Shown in pieces: positions 28,863-38,833 of a stretch of 64,000 nt of DNA (within the stretch, counting starts at the first letter, position 1; every line of letters begins with the position of its first letter). This DNA comes from Propionibacteriaceae bacterium. Lineage in GTDB: Bacteria > Actinomycetota > Actinomycetes > Propionibacteriales > Propionibacteriaceae. A program made the position numbers and the translations under genes. The stretch is from positions 1 through 64,000 of the forward strand of contig JAISAO010000049.1 of assembly GCA_031266665.1 (NCBI GenBank), in the 5' to 3' direction. The notes beneath the pieces are model-generated. The model worked only from the letters and a program-made list of their open reading frames with translations, was not told where the DNA came from and did no database searches.

Positions 28863-30161
28863 TCAAGCGTCCTTGTTCGGCACGGGTTTGTCCGGCACGG
28901 GTTTGTCCAGCACGGGGGCCAACGGCGGCAGCTTGGCGCTCAGCGCCGCCGTGGCCGCCAGTCCGATCAGGCCGCAGGCCCAGAAGACCGTGAAGATTGA
29001 GAAGCGGTCGGCCAGCGGCCCGAAGACGATGACGCCGAGGGGCGCGGCCAGGGCCATCACCAAAGTGGCCAGCGAGAGGACACGGCCCTGGTAGTGCGGC
29101 TCGACGGTTTCCTGGACGGCGGTCATGGCCGTGGTCCAGAAGAACGGCGTCACCAGGCCGTAGACGGCCGTCACGGCCACCAGCACCCAAAGCCAGTGGG
29201 ACAGGCCGAGCCCGAGCGTGAACCCGACCATGGCATAGGTCGACGCCAAAATCATGGCCATCCGGTTCTTCAACCCGCCCCAGACCGCCAGGACGGCGCC
29301 GCCGGCCATCATCCCGGCGGACCAGGCGATCTCGACCGCCGCCAGCTTCCAGGTGTCGCCGCCGAACTCCTGCTGGATGGCCACGGGCAGAAGGTTGCCG
29401 GCCGGCACCAGCACCAGGAAGGTGACGACCAGCAGCCACATGATGCGCCGCAGGTCGCGCCGACCCCAGACGAATAGGAGGCCCGCTTTCAGGTCCTGGC
29501 GGTAGTTGGGCGGGGTGTCGCCGTCGGGCCGGGCGACCTTCGTCAGCGGGATGGTGAGCGTCAAGGCGATGGCGATGGCCGCGCCGATCGGGTCGATGAG
29601 GAAGATCCAATGCAGCGGCAAGACGCTGAAGAGGTAGGCGGCGACCGCCGGGCTGACCAGGAAGATGATGGGCTGGAGGGTGGCGTTGATGGAGTTGACC
29701 CGCATGAGGTGTTCGGTCGGCACGATCTGGGCGACCATGCCGCCGACGGCCGGGGTCTGGACGCCGGCGCCCAGCGAGCGCAGCACTAGGACGGCGAAGA
29801 TGACGGCCAGCGGGGCCGTGCCCCGGAACATCAGAACGGCCAGGCCGATCGTGGCCACGGCGATGGCGGCGTCGGCGCCGATGACCAGCCACTTGCGGTT
29901 GTGGCGGTCGGCCCAGACCCCGCCGAAGATGGAGATGAGGCCCTGCGGCAGCATGGCGGCGACCATGCCGCCGGCGTAGACCGTGGCCGTGGCGTTGCCG
30001 ACCAGGTACCAGATGACCGCGTAGCCGACGACCGACGAGCCGAATAGGGAGAAAGCCTGGGCTGCCAGGAAGCAAGCGATGTCGCGCACCCAGCGCGGCC
30101 GTGGCCCTGGGGCCCGCCGAGCCTGGGCGGCGTTGTCTGGTTCGTCGCGGGCGTCGGTCAT
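28863..30161 (-). CDS. MFS efflux transporter (macrolide/siderophore exporter type)
   Basis: A 432-residue, about 12-helix major facilitator of the MFS_3/EntS-MefA branch. Family features are the first helix with FLAAQAFSLFGSSVVGYAV and the loop between helices 2 and 3, GGVWADRHNRKW. The substrate is unknown. The C terminus has a short repeat (LDKPVPDKPVPNK) encoded by duplicated ACGGGTTTGTCC units. The ATG at 30161 is preferred because TTGGAT sits 7 nt upstream; ATG 30170 is also possible. An inverted-repeat element lies directly upstream. Confidence 0.9.
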   Translation of the reverse strand: MTDARDEPDNAAQARRAPGPRPRWVRDIACFLAAQAFSLFGSSVVGYAVIWYLVGNATATVYAGGMVAAMLPQGLISIFGGVWADRHNRKWLVIGADAAIAVATIGLAVLMFRGTAPLAVIFAVLVLRSLGAGVQTPAVGGMVAQIVPTEHLMRVNSINATLQPIIFLVSPAVAAYLFSVLPLHWIFLIDPIGAAIAIALTLTIPLTKVARPDGDTPPNYRQDLKAGLLFVWGRRDLRRIMWLLVVTFLVLVPAGNLLPVAIQQEFGGDTWKLAAVEIAWSAGMMAGGAVLAVWGGLKNRMAMILASTYAMVGFTLGLGLSHWLWVLVAVTAVYGLVTPFFWTTAMTAVQETVEPHYQGRVLSLATLVMALAAPLGVIVFGPLADRFSIFTVFWACGLIGLAATAALSAKLPPLAPVLDKPVPDKPVPNKDA

Positions 30162-30217
30162 GGTGACCATCCAACCACTGATCGCCTGATCGCAGCCGGT
30201 GTGAGGCTAGCGCTCCC

Positions 30218-30380
30218 CTAGATGGTTAATTCCAAGCCATGGGCTCGTCCTCACGCTCAGACGACGCGCCGGCGGCGTCCTCGTCGGTCGGCGATGCCAC
30301 ACATCGCCTCTCTCCTCTTCCTGGCCGGCCCGCCGTCTGAGCGCGAATCCATCGCTCCGCCCTTGGAATTAACCATCTAG
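30218..30380. mobile_element. 163-bp palindromic MITE-like element, copy 1
   Basis: Bounded by perfect 19-bp terminal inverted repeats CTAGATGGTTAATTCCAAG. Inside are nested arms CGCTCAGACG/CGTCTGAGCG and a central GGCGATG/CATCGCC hairpin. Its reverse complement matches 41032-41195 except at about four or five positions. It has no coding capacity. The outer CTAG at 30377-30380 contains the gltD stop codon, suggesting insertion into a CTAG target that is duplicated at both ends. Confidence 0.85.
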
Positions 30381-31843
30381 ACCGCCAGGGGGCGGTCGGT
30401 TGGGGCGATGGGGCGGGGCCGGGGGCTGGGGCGGTCGCGCAGGTAGGCGTCGACCCCGTGGGCGGCGGACCGGCCCTCGGCGATGGCCCAGACGATCAGG
30501 GACTGGCCCCGGCCGGCGTCGCCGCAGACGAAGACCCCCTCCAGGTTGGTCTGGAAGTTGTCGTCGCGGGCGATATTGCCGCGCTCGTCCGTGGCCAGGC
30601 CGAGGGCCTCGACGGCCGAGCGCTCCGGCCCCAGGAAACCCATGGCCAACAAGACCAGTTGGGCGTCGAGCACCCGCTCGGTCCCCGGCAGCGGTTGCGG
30701 GCGGCCGTCCCGCCAGGCCACCTCGATCAGGCTGACACAGGCCAGCCGGCCGTCGGGGCCGGGGTTGAAGCTGGTGGTGGACAAGCTGTACAGCCTGGTC
30801 CCGCCCTCCTCGTGGGACGAGGCCGTCCGCTGGATCATGGGGTAGGTCGGCCAGGGCTGGCCGGGTGGGCGGGCGGCGGGCGGGGCCGGCATGATCTCCA
30901 ATTGGACGACCGACTTGGCCCCTTGGCGCAAGGCCGTGCCCAGGCAGTCGGCCCCGGTGTCGCCGCCGCCGATGACGACCACGTCTAGGCCGGCGGCCGT
31001 GATCTGGTCCGGCACCGTCTGTCCCAGGGCCGCCCGATTGGCCTGGGAGAGGTAGTCCAAGGCTTGGTGGACGCCGGGCAGGTCGCGCCCGGGGACCGCC
31101 AGGTCGCGCGGCCGACGGGCGCCGATGGCCAGCACCACCGCCTCGTAGCGCTCGCGCAGCTCCTGCCAGGGCAGGTCGCGGCCGATCTCGGTGTCGGTCT
31201 TGAAGATGGTGCCCTCCAAGACCATCTGCTTGAGCCGGCGGTCCAGGACCGATTTCTCCAGCTTGAACTCCGGGATGCCGTAGCGCAGCAGGCCACCGAT
31301 GGCGTCGGCCCGCTCGTAGACGGCCACCGTGTGGCCCACCCGGGTCAACTGCTGGGCGGCGGCCAGCCCGGCCGGCCCCGAGCCGACCACGGCCACGGTT
31401 TTGAGCGAGTGCCACTCCGGCTGCCGGGGCACCACCCGCAGATCGTCCCAGGCCCGGTCGATGATCGCCACCTCGAGGTCGCGGATGGCCACCGAGTCGC
31501 GTCCCAAGCCGACGACGCAGGCCGTCTCGCACGGCGCCGGGCACAGCCGGCCGGTCAACTCGGGGAAGTTGTTGGTCGAATGGAGGCGGTCCAGCGCCCC
31601 GCGCCAGTCGCCCCGCCAGACCAGGTCGTTCCACTCCGGCATCAGGTTGCCCAAGGGGCAGGCGCGGTGGCAGAAGGGCGTGCCACAGTCCATACAACGG
31701 GCCGCCTGGTCGTGGACCAGCGGCCGCAGGGCCAGGCCGACGGGCTCGGGGTAGACCTCGCGCCAGTCCCCCAGCCGCTCGGGGGCCGGACGGCGCCCGA
31801 CCCCCCGCCGGGGATAGGTCATGAAACCACGGGGGTCAGCCAT
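30377..31843 (-). CDS. gltD: Glutamate synthase small subunit GltD
   Basis: Supplies electrons from NADPH to GltB through FAD and Fe-S clusters. The 488-residue protein has N-terminal cluster cysteines ([17 protein letters not shown] and [12 protein letters not shown]), the FAD loop [15 protein letters not shown] and the NADPH loop [11 protein letters not shown]. Its ATG lies inside the 3' end of gltB (8-nt overlap). The TAG stop is part of the terminal repeat of the inserted element, yet the C-terminal end looks natural. Confidence 0.96.
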   Translation of the reverse strand: MADPRGFMTYPRRGVGRRPAPERLGDWREVYPEPVGLALRPLVHDQAARCMDCGTPFCHRACPLGNLMPEWNDLVWRGDWRGALDRLHSTNNFPELTGRLCPAPCETACVVGLGRDSVAIRDLEVAIIDRAWDDLRVVPRQPEWHSLKTVAVVGSGPAGLAAAQQLTRVGHTVAVYERADAIGGLLRYGIPEFKLEKSVLDRRLKQMVLEGTIFKTDTEIGRDLPWQELRERYEAVVLAIGARRPRDLAVPGRDLPGVHQALDYLSQANRAALGQTVPDQITAAGLDVVVIGGGDTGADCLGTALRQGAKSVVQLEIMPAPPAARPPGQPWPTYPMIQRTASSHEEGGTRLYSLSTTSFNPGPDGRLACVSLIEVAWRDGRPQPLPGTERVLDAQLVLLAMGFLGPERSAVEALGLATDERGNIARDDNFQTNLEGVFVCGDAGRGQSLIVWAIAEGRSAAHGVDAYLRDRPSPRPRPIAPTDRPLAV

Positions 31844-34800
31844 GGGCGGCCTCCATCATCCTCGCCGTCGTCGTGGCCTCGTCCAGGCCCTCGGCCAACG
31901 CCTGCTCGCGCGCCCGCACGACCCGCGCCCAGTCCCTAGGCACGATGGCCGTGAAACGGACCGCCAACCGGTCGTCGGACAGCTCCAGCAGCCGGGCGGC
32001 CACGGTTGAACCGGTCTCGTCGCGGTGGGCGGACAGGATCTGTCTCAGCCGGGTCGTCCGGGCCGGGTCCAACGGCTCCAGATCGACCAGTTCCGGGTTC
32101 AGCCGACGCGGGTCGAGGTCCAGCGCCCAGGCCAGGCCGCCGCTCATGCCGGCCGCCAGGTTGCGTCCTGTCGGCCCCAGGATGACGGCCTCGCCGCCGG
32201 TCATGTACTCCAGCCCGTGGTCGCCCACGCCCTCGGCCACCAGCGTGGCCCCGGAGTTGCGGACGCCGAAGCGCTCCCCCACCTGGCCGCGCAGGTAGAC
32301 CTGGCCGGCGGTGGCGCCGTAGGCGATGACATTGCCGGCGATGATCTCGTGCTCGGGGACGAAGCCGGCCTGAGGTGGCGGCGCCACCACCACCCGGCCG
32401 CCGGACAGGCCCTTGGCCAGGTAGTCGTTGGCGTCGCCCACCAGGCGCAGCGTCACCCCGGCCGGGATGAAGGCGGCGAAGGACTGGCCGGCCGTGCCGA
32501 CGAAGGTCAGGTCGACGCTGTTGTCGGGCAGGCCGGCCCCGGCGGTGGCGCAGGTGACGGCGTGGCCCAGCATGGCGCCCACCGTCCGGTCGGTGTTGCG
32601 GATCGGCAGCCGGGCCGTCACCGGCCGGCCGGCCTCCCAGGCGGGACGGGCCAGTTCCACCAGGGCGCCGTCGTGGCGGGCGGTCAGCTCGTGGTCCTGG
32701 GTCGTCAGGCAGCGCCTGGGGCCGTCCCCCTCGGGCGGCCGCAGGATGGGTCCGAGGTCGAGGCCTTGTTGTTTCCAGTGGCGCACGGCCCGGGAGCCGT
32801 CCAAGGCCTCGACTTGGCCGGTGGCCTCGGCCAGGGAGCGGAAGCCGAGCCGGGCCAGCCACTCCCTGACCTCTTGGGCGACGAACTGGAAGAAGTGGAT
32901 GACGTCCTCGGGCCGGCCGGCGAAGTGGCGGCGCAGCTCGGGGTTCTGAGTGGCGATGCCGACCGGGCAGGTGTCGCGCTGGCAGGCCCGCATCATGACG
33001 CAGCCCATGGCCACCAGCGGGGCGGTGGCGAAGCCGAACTCCTCGGCCCCCAGCAGGGCGGCCACCACGACATCGCGGCCGGTCCGCAACTGGCCGTCGG
33101 TCTGGACCACGATGCGGTCGCGCAGACCATTGCGCACCAGGGTCTGCTGGGTCTCGGCCAGGCCCAGCTCCCAGGGGCCGCCGGCGTGTTTGATCGAGGT
33201 CAGGGGGGCGGCCCCGGTGCCGCCGTCGTGGCCCGAGATCAAGACCACATCGGCCTTGGCCTTGGCCACGCCGGCGGCGATGGTGCCGACGCCGACGCTG
33301 GACACCAGCTTGACCTGGACGCGGGCGGCCGGGTTGGCGCACTTCAGATCGTGGATCAGTTGTTTCAGGTCCTCGATCGAGTAGATGTCGTGGTGCGGCG
33401 GGGGCGAGATCAAGCCGACGCCGGGGGTGGAGTGGCGGGTGCGGGCCACCCAGGGGTAGACCTTGGGGCCGGGCAATTGGCCGCCCTCCCCCGGCTTGGC
33501 CCCCTGGGCCATCTTGATTTGGATGTCCTGGGCGTTGGCCAGGTAGTCGCTGGTGACGCCGAAGCGCCCCGAGGCCACCTGTTTGACGGCCGAGCGGCGC
33601 TCGGGGTCGTGCAGCCGGTCGTGGTCCTCGCCGCCCTCGCCGGTGTTCGACTTGGCCCCCAGCCGGTTCATGGCCCGGGCCAGGGTCTCGTGCGCCTCCT
33701 GGCCGATCGAGCCGTAGCTCATCGCCCCGGTGGCGAAGCGTTTGACGATCTCCGCCACCGGCTCGACCTGGTCTAGCGGCAGGGGCTCCCGGGTGGGCGC
33801 GAAGTCCAGCAGCGAGCGCAAAGTCAGATTGCGTTTGGAGCTGTCGTCCACCCGTTGGCTGTAGCGCTTGAAGGTCTCGTAGCTGTCTGACAGCACGGCC
33901 TGCCGCAGGTGGAAGATGGCGTCCGGGTCGAATAGGTGCTCGGGGCCGGAGCGACGCCACTGGTATTCGCCGCCGCCGTCCAGGCCGCGGGGCTGGGCCG
34001 GCGGCGTGTCGACCGGGTAGGCGGCGTCGTGGCGCTGGCGGATGTCGCGCTCGATCTCGACCAGGCCGACGCCCTCGATGCGCGAGGCCGTGCCGGTGAA
34101 GTATCGCCGCGTGAACTCGGAGCTCAGCCCGATGGCCTCGAAGATCTGGGCCCCGGCGTAGGAGGCGATGGTCGACACGCCCATCTTCGACATCACTTTG
34201 AGCACGCCCTTGCCCAGCGCTCGGCGGACATTGGCCACCGCCCGCTCCGGCGCCACCGACACGAACAGCTCCTGGCGGGCCAGGTCCTCGGCCGACTCGA
34301 AGCAGAGGTAGGGGTTGACGGCGGCGGCGCCGTAGCCGATCAGCAAGGCGACGTGGTGGACCTCGCGCACGTCGCCGGCCTCGACCACCAGCCCGACCTT
34401 GAGCCGCTGCTTGGTCCGGATGAGGTGGTTGTGGACGGTGGCGGTCAGCAGCAGCGACGGGATCGGCGCCCAGTCGAAGTTGGAGTGGCGGTCGGTCAAG
34501 ACGATGAAATCGGCCCCCTCGGCGATGGCCCGGTCGACCTGGCGACAACTGTCCTCCAGGGCCTCGGCCAGGGCCGGGGCGCCGTACTCGACCTGATAGA
34601 GGCCGCGCACGATCTGGCTGCGATAGCCGAAGGCGCCGCCGTCGTGATGGATGCGGACGATCTTGGCCAGCTCGTCCGAGTCCAGGATGGGGAAGGGCAC
34701 CACCACCGCCCGACAGGACTGGGGGGTCGGCTCGAGCAGGTTGCGCTCCGGGCCGATGGTGCTCTCCAAGGAGGTCACGACCTCCTCCCGGATGGCGTCC

Positions 34801-36341
34801 AGCGGCGGGTTGGTGACCTGGGCGAACAACTGTTGGAAGTAGTCGAATAACAGCCTGGGGCGTCGTGACAGGGCGGCGATGGGGGCGTCGTGGCCCATCG
34901 AGCCGATGGCCTCGGCCCCGCTGTTGGCCATCGGCGCCAGTAGCAGGCGCAACTCCTCGTTGGTGTAGCCGAAGACTTGTTGGCGGCGCAGGACGGAGGC
35001 GTGGGAGTGGACGATGTGCTGGCGCTCGGGCAGGTCGGACAAGCTGATGGTGTTGTCGGCCACCCAGCGGCCGTAGGGCCGGGCGGCGGCCAGTTGGCGT
35101 TTGACCTCGGCGTCGTCCAGCAGGCGGTGGCCCACCAGGTCGACCAAGAACATACGGCCGGGCTGGAGCCGGCCCTTGGAGGCGATCTGGTCGGCCGGCA
35201 GGTCGAGCACGCCGGCCTCGGAGGCGAACACCACCAGGCCGTCGACCGTGGTCCAGTAGCGGGCCGGGCGCAGGCCGTTGCGGTCCAGCGTGGCCCCGAT
35301 CAGGCTGCCGTCGGTGAAGGCCACGGCGGCCGGGCCGTCCCAGGGCTCCATCAAAGCGGCGTGGTAGCGGTAGAAGGCCTTCAGGTCATCGTCCAAGTCG
35401 TCGCTCGACTGCCAGGCCTCGGGGATCATCATGCGGATGGCGTGGGGCAGCGAGCGGCCGGTCAGGGCCAGCAATTCCAGCACCTCGTCGAAGCTGGCCG
35501 AGTCGGAGGCGCCCGGGGTGCAGATGGGGAAGAGCCGCTCCAGGTCGCCCGGGATCAGATCGGTGGCCAGTTGGGACTCGCGGGCGGTCATCCAGTTGCG
35601 GTTGCCCTTGACGGTGTTGATCTCGCCGTTGTGGGCGATCAGGCGGTAGGGGTGGGCCAGCGACCAACTGGGGAAGGTGTTGGTGGAGAAGCGGGAGTGG
35701 ACCAGGCCCAGGGCGCTCTTGAAGTCCGGCTGGTGCAGGTCGGGGAAGAAGGTTTTCAATTGGGATGTTGTCAACATACCTTTGTAAACCAGGCTGCGGG
35801 CGGACAAAGACGGGAAATAAACCTTGGTCTGACGTTCGGCCTGGCGGCGCAGCGGGTAGACCCGACGGTCCAACTCCAGGCCGCCGCAGCCCTCGGGGGC
35901 GGCCAGGAACAACTGCTCGAAACAGGGCATGACCGCCACCGAGATCGGCGACAAGCCGGTCGGATCGGCCGGCGTCGGCCGCCAGCCCAACAACTCCAGG
36001 CCCTCCCGCCGGGCCAGGTCGGCGATGGCCGCCTTGGCCTCGGCCCGCTCGCTCGGGTCGGTCGGCAGGAAGGCCAGGCCGACGGCGTAGCGCCCAGGGG
36101 CGGGTAGGGCGAAGTCGACCCGGGCGCGGTAGAAGTCGTCCGGCACCTGGACCAGGATGCCGGCCCCGTCGCCGGCCTGGGGGTCGACCCCGGTGGCGCC
36201 GCGATGGTCCAGGTTCTCCAGCACGGTCAGGGCCTGTTCGACGATCTGATGGCGGGGGACGCCGTCCAGCCGGGTGACGAAGCCGACGCCGCAGGAGGCG
36301 TGCTCCTGCTCGGGGTCGTAGAGGCCGCCGCTGGAGACCAC
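31836..36341 (-). CDS. gltB: Glutamate synthase large subunit GltB
   Basis: Converts glutamine plus 2-oxoglutarate to two glutamates. The 1501-residue protein has an N-terminal Ntn glutaminase with nucleophile Cys in HASCGVGF (residue ~17, after a short propeptide), the central domain, the FMN synthase barrel ([12 protein letters not shown]), 3Fe-4S cysteines ([15 protein letters not shown]) and the C-terminal GXGXG helix. The GTG at 36341 is chosen because AGGTGA precedes it and it leaves a normal propeptide; the longer frame would run through an upstream hairpin repeat. Together with amt-glnK it forms the nitrogen theme of this region. Confidence 0.96.
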   Translation of the reverse strand: MVSSGGLYDPEQEHASCGVGFVTRLDGVPRHQIVEQALTVLENLDHRGATGVDPQAGDGAGILVQVPDDFYRARVDFALPAPGRYAVGLAFLPTDPSERAEAKAAIADLARREGLELLGWRPTPADPTGLSPISVAVMPCFEQLFLAAPEGCGGLELDRRVYPLRRQAERQTKVYFPSLSARSLVYKGMLTTSQLKTFFPDLHQPDFKSALGLVHSRFSTNTFPSWSLAHPYRLIAHNGEINTVKGNRNWMTARESQLATDLIPGDLERLFPICTPGASDSASFDEVLELLALTGRSLPHAIRMMIPEAWQSSDDLDDDLKAFYRYHAALMEPWDGPAAVAFTDGSLIGATLDRNGLRPARYWTTVDGLVVFASEAGVLDLPADQIASKGRLQPGRMFLVDLVGHRLLDDAEVKRQLAAARPYGRWVADNTISLSDLPERQHIVHSHASVLRRQQVFGYTNEELRLLLAPMANSGAEAIGSMGHDAPIAALSRRPRLLFDYFQQLFAQVTNPPLDAIREEVVTSLESTIGPERNLLEPTPQSCRAVVVPFPILDSDELAKIVRIHHDGGAFGYRSQIVRGLYQVEYGAPALAEALEDSCRQVDRAIAEGADFIVLTDRHSNFDWAPIPSLLLTATVHNHLIRTKQRLKVGLVVEAGDVREVHHVALLIGYGAAAVNPYLCFESAEDLARQELFVSVAPERAVANVRRALGKGVLKVMSKMGVSTIASYAGAQIFEAIGLSSEFTRRYFTGTASRIEGVGLVEIERDIRQRHDAAYPVDTPPAQPRGLDGGGEYQWRRSGPEHLFDPDAIFHLRQAVLSDSYETFKRYSQRVDDSSKRNLTLRSLLDFAPTREPLPLDQVEPVAEIVKRFATGAMSYGSIGQEAHETLARAMNRLGAKSNTGEGGEDHDRLHDPERRSAVKQVASGRFGVTSDYLANAQDIQIKMAQGAKPGEGGQLPGPKVYPWVARTRHSTPGVGLISPPPHHDIYSIEDLKQLIHDLKCANPAARVQVKLVSSVGVGTIAAGVAKAKADVVLISGHDGGTGAAPLTSIKHAGGPWELGLAETQQTLVRNGLRDRIVVQTDGQLRTGRDVVVAALLGAEEFGFATAPLVAMGCVMMRACQRDTCPVGIATQNPELRRHFAGRPEDVIHFFQFVAQEVREWLARLGFRSLAEATGQVEALDGSRAVRHWKQQGLDLGPILRPPEGDGPRRCLTTQDHELTARHDGALVELARPAWEAGRPVTARLPIRNTDRTVGAMLGHAVTCATAGAGLPDNSVDLTFVGTAGQSFAAFIPAGVTLRLVGDANDYLAKGLSGGRVVVAPPPQAGFVPEHEIIAGNVIAYGATAGQVYLRGQVGERFGVRNSGATLVAEGVGDHGLEYMTGGEAVILGPTGRNLAAGMSGGLAWALDLDPRRLNPELVDLEPLDPARTTRLRQILSAHRDETGSTVAARLLELSDDRLAVRFTAIVPRDWARVVRAREQALAEGLDEATTTARMMEAAHG

Positions 36342-36668
36342 TGGCTCACCTGCTTCCTGTCGTCTGGGCCCGGCCGGCCGCCCGGGCGTGGCGAGCGTCG
36401 CGGGGGGGCGGGACCGCCCTGGTGGGCCGCACTCTACTAGGAGGGTGGTGTCAAACGCTGTTCCGTCTGAGGGGCGTCGGGCGGGATGAGATCCGTCCTC
36501 AACATGTTGTGTTCGTATGGATATACGGGAACAACATGTTGAGGAAGGAGATCGCCCGATCCGGCGTTCCTCGGGCGGGAAATGGTTTGACACCAGTCTC
36601 CTAACCCCCTGAGACATCCCCTCCCCGCCGTCGCCGCTGTGGGACCGGCCGACGATCGCCCGGGGGCG
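36342..36668. other. Gap between lgt and gltB
   Basis: A 327-bp stretch occupied mainly by a 166-bp hairpin element (36438-36603). Between the element and gltB is a possible -10 (TAGAGT on the minus strand, 36431-36436) touching the element edge. No gene is seen. Confidence 0.5.
36438..36603. repeat. 166-bp hairpin element of the TGGTGTCAAAC family
   Basis: Ends are imperfect inverted repeats: TAGGAGggTGGTGTCAAAC at the left and GTTTGACACCAgtCTCCTA at the right. In the centre CCTCAACATGTTGT (36497-36510) pairs perfectly with 36531-36544 around a 20-nt loop. Each central arm is itself a CAACATGTTG palindrome. Two shorter relatives occur in tandem at 60848-60960. It is non-coding. Confidence 0.75.
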
Positions 36669-37718
36669 CTAACCGTCGGCAGGCACCTGGCCCGCCCCAT
36701 CCTCCGAGACCGCCCGATCCGCCTCCGAGACCACCTGATCTATCTCCGAGACCACCTGATCCATCTCCGAGGCCACTTGATCCGCCTCCGGGGCCACTTG
36801 ATCCGCCCCGCCCGCCGAGTCGGCCCGACCCGCCTCGGACTGATCCGTTGTCACCGTCTCGGAGAAAGCCCGCTTCCCGGTCCTAGGACCGGTGGAGGCC
36901 GCGTCGGGCGGGTTGGGCCCGGGGCGGTGGCGCAGCAGCCAGAGCAGGGCGGCCAGACCGGCCAGACCTAGGGCGAGGGTGACCCAGGCGTTGATCCTGA
37001 GGGGGCCGATGACCTTGACCGGGTCGATGCGGAAACTCTCGACCACGAAACGGCCTAGGGCGTAGCCGACGACGTAGCTGGCCAGGAGCTTCCCCCGGCC
37101 CCAATGGAGGCGACGCTCGACCACCAGCAGCAAGACCACGGCCAGGGCCACGTCCCACAGGGACTCGTAGAGGAAGGTGGGGTGGAAGGTGGCCACCCCG
37201 GTGTAGCCGGACACCCGATGGGCCGGGTCGATCTCCAACCCCCAGGGCAGGTCGGTCGGGCGGCCGTACAACTCTTGGTTGAAGTAGTTGCCGAAACGGC
37301 CGACGGCCTGGGCCAGCGGCAGGGCGGGGGCGAAGCAGTCGGCCAGGACGGCGAAGCTGAGGCCCTGACGGCGGGCCATCAGGAAGGCCGCCAGCGCCCC
37401 GACCGCGACCCCGCCCCAGATCCCGAGTCCCCCCTGCCAGAGATAGAAGATGTGATACCAGGTCTGGCCGGGCCCGAAGAAGCGGTCCCACTCAATCAAG
37501 ACGTAGTACAGCCTGGCCCCCAGGATGCCGCACACCACCGTGACCAGCAGCAGGTTCTCCAACCGCTCGACATCGCCCCCCAGGGCCCGCCAGCGCCGCC
37601 GGACCAAGAACCAGGCGATGACGATGCCGCCCAAGACGCACAGGGCGTAGGCCCGGATGGGGATGGGGCCGATGTGCCAAACGCCCTGGGAGGGGCTGGG
37701 CAGGAACAACTCGGTCAT
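36669..37718 (-). CDS. lgt: Prolipoprotein diacylglyceryl transferase Lgt
   Basis: Attaches diacylglycerol to the lipobox cysteine of lipoproteins in the membrane. The 349-residue protein has about seven helices and the Lgt signature [21 protein letters not shown] near residue 135, plus [12 protein letters not shown]. The last ~70 residues are an unusual acidic cytoplasmic tail with five 7-residue repeats of the DQVVSEI type. Its ATG overlaps the hisI stop (ATGA). Confidence 0.94.
   Translation of the reverse strand: MTELFLPSPSQGVWHIGPIPIRAYALCVLGGIVIAWFLVRRRWRALGGDVERLENLLLVTVVCGILGARLYYVLIEWDRFFGPGQTWYHIFYLWQGGLGIWGGVAVGALAAFLMARRQGLSFAVLADCFAPALPLAQAVGRFGNYFNQELYGRPTDLPWGLEIDPAHRVSGYTGVATFHPTFLYESLWDVALAVVLLLVVERRLHWGRGKLLASYVVGYALGRFVVESFRIDPVKVIGPLRINAWVTLALGLAGLAALLWLLRHRPGPNPPDAASTGPRTGKRAFSETVTTDQSEAGRADSAGGADQVAPEADQVASEMDQVVSEIDQVVSEADRAVSEDGAGQVPADG
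36703..36807 (-). repeat. Five 21-bp tandem repeats in the lgt 3' end
   Basis: Units of the type TCCGAGACCACCTGATCCATC run 5 x 21 bp, encoding [28 protein letters not shown] and DRAVSED. The heptad periodicity could form a coiled coil. Confidence 0.85.
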
Positions 37719-38143
37719 GCGGCCTCGGAGGCCGGGGCGGCCGACGCCGGGGCGGCTGGCGCGGGGGCGGCCTCGAAAACCTGGTCCGCCAACCGGTTGG
37801 TCGACGGGGAGTCCGCCGACGCCGGGTCCGACAGCAACAAGGTGGCGTCGAAGCAGGTCGGCGTGCCGGTGTGGCAGGCCGGGCCGAGTTGGTCGACCTT
37901 GAGCAAGATGGTGTCGCCGTCGCAGTCCAACCGGACCTCGCGCACCCGCTGGCGGTGGCCGGAGGTCTCGCCCTTGACCCAGTGGGTCTGGCGCGAGCGC
38001 GACCAGTAGGTGGCGCGGCGGGTCTCCAGGGTGCGGCGCAGGGCCTCGGCGTCCATCCAGGCCAGCATCAGCACCTTGGAGTCGGCGGCGTCCTGGACCA
38101 CGGCCGGCGCCAGCCCGTCGGCGTTGAAACGCGGTTCTAGCAT
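37715..38143 (-). CDS. hisI: Phosphoribosyl-AMP cyclohydrolase HisI
   Basis: Opens the adenine ring of PR-AMP, the third step of histidine synthesis. The 142-residue protein shows [32 protein letters not shown], and the metal-binding [11 protein letters not shown] with CHTGTPTCF. No HisE domain is fused. The ATG at 38143 has GACAAT 7 nt upstream; an ATG at 38152 overlaps that box. It is coupled to lgt by a 4-nt overlap. No other his genes are in the window. Confidence 0.93.
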   Translation of the reverse strand: MLEPRFNADGLAPAVVQDAADSKVLMLAWMDAEALRRTLETRRATYWSRSRQTHWVKGETSGHRQRVREVRLDCDGDTILLKVDQLGPACHTGTPTCFDATLLLSDPASADSPSTNRLADQVFEAAPAPAAPASAAPASEAA

Positions 38144-38204
38144 GTCGACCATTGTCCCACCCCCACGCCCGGGGCCGCCGGTTAGACCACCGGTTGGTTT
38201 AACT

Positions 38205-38242
38205 CTGATCCACCGATGGTCGGCCGATCAGCGGTGGATCAG
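38205..38242. repeat. Dispersed GATCCACCG palindrome before the acetyltransferase gene
   Basis: CTGATCCACCG (38205-38215) pairs perfectly with CGGTGGATCAG (38232-38242). The right arm continues into GGTTTAGGCT, the -10-like box of the next gene. Confidence 0.65.
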
Positions 38243-38246
38243 GGTT

Positions 38247-38252
38247 TAGGCT
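38247..38252 (+). promoter_or_regulatory. -10-like box of the acetyltransferase gene (leaderless)
   Basis: TAGGCT, GCCGCTC, then GTG at 38260 (7-nt spacing). It directly abuts the dispersed palindrome. Confidence 0.48.
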
Positions 38253-38259
38253 GCCGCTC

Positions 38260-38763
38260 GTGACAGACCTGCTGCTGCGGCCGGCCGTGGCCCAGGACGT
38301 GGCCGCCATCCGGGAGTTGACCCGGCCCTACGTCGAGCGCCGCGTGCTGGTGGCCAAGCCGCCGGTGGCCTATTACGAGGCGGTGCAGCAGTTCGTGGTG
38401 GCCCAGGCCGGCGGCCGACTGGTGGGCTGCGGGGCGCTGCACGTCTTCTGGGAGGACCTGGGCGAGATTCGCACCTTGGCGGTCGATCCGGCGGTCCGGG
38501 GAGCCGGCATCGGCTCCGCCCTGGTGACCCGTCTGATCGACCAGGGGCGGCGCCTGGGCCTAGACCGGATCTTCTGCCTGACCTTCGAGACGGCCTTCTT
38601 CGCCCACCACGGCTTCCGCCCCATCAACGGCACACCGGTCCCGGCGGCGGTCTTCGCCGAATTACTCCGCTCCTACGACGAGGGCACGGCCGAGTTGTTG
38701 GACCTGGACCGGGTCAAGCCCAACACCTTGGGCAACACCCGGATGCTCTTGACCTTGGACTGA
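38260..38763 (+). CDS. Amino-acid N-acetyltransferase (Rv2747-like, short N-acetylglutamate synthase)
   Basis: A 167-residue GNAT protein. The acetyl-CoA loop is VRGAGIGSALV near residue 88, after EIRTLAVDP, and FETAFFAHHGFRPI follows, as in the actinobacterial stand-alone N-acetylglutamate synthases. It probably makes the first arginine intermediate, which fits argC 10 kb away. The GTG at 38260 is the only sensible start. Confidence 0.85.
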   Translation: MTDLLLRPAVAQDVAAIRELTRPYVERRVLVAKPPVAYYEAVQQFVVAQAGGRLVGCGALHVFWEDLGEIRTLAVDPAVRGAGIGSALVTRLIDQGRRLGLDRIFCLTFETAFFAHHGFRPINGTPVPAAVFAELLRSYDEGTAELLDLDRVKPNTLGNTRMLLTLD

Positions 38764-38833
38764 TGGCCTTGGACTGGCGACTGGCCTGGCGGCGGCGGTT
38801 GGCCGTCGGCCGCCGCTCCCCCCGACGGGGCGG

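Noticed and set aside
36438-36603. Intrinsic terminator for lgt
   Set aside because: The structure is far larger than a terminator, lacks a T-tract, and has sequence relatives at 60.9 kb, so a repeat family is the better description.
31836-36617. gltB starting at 36617
   Set aside because: The extra 92 codons run through the 166-bp hairpin element. GTG 36341 has a ribosome binding site and yields the normal short propeptide before the nucleophile Cys.
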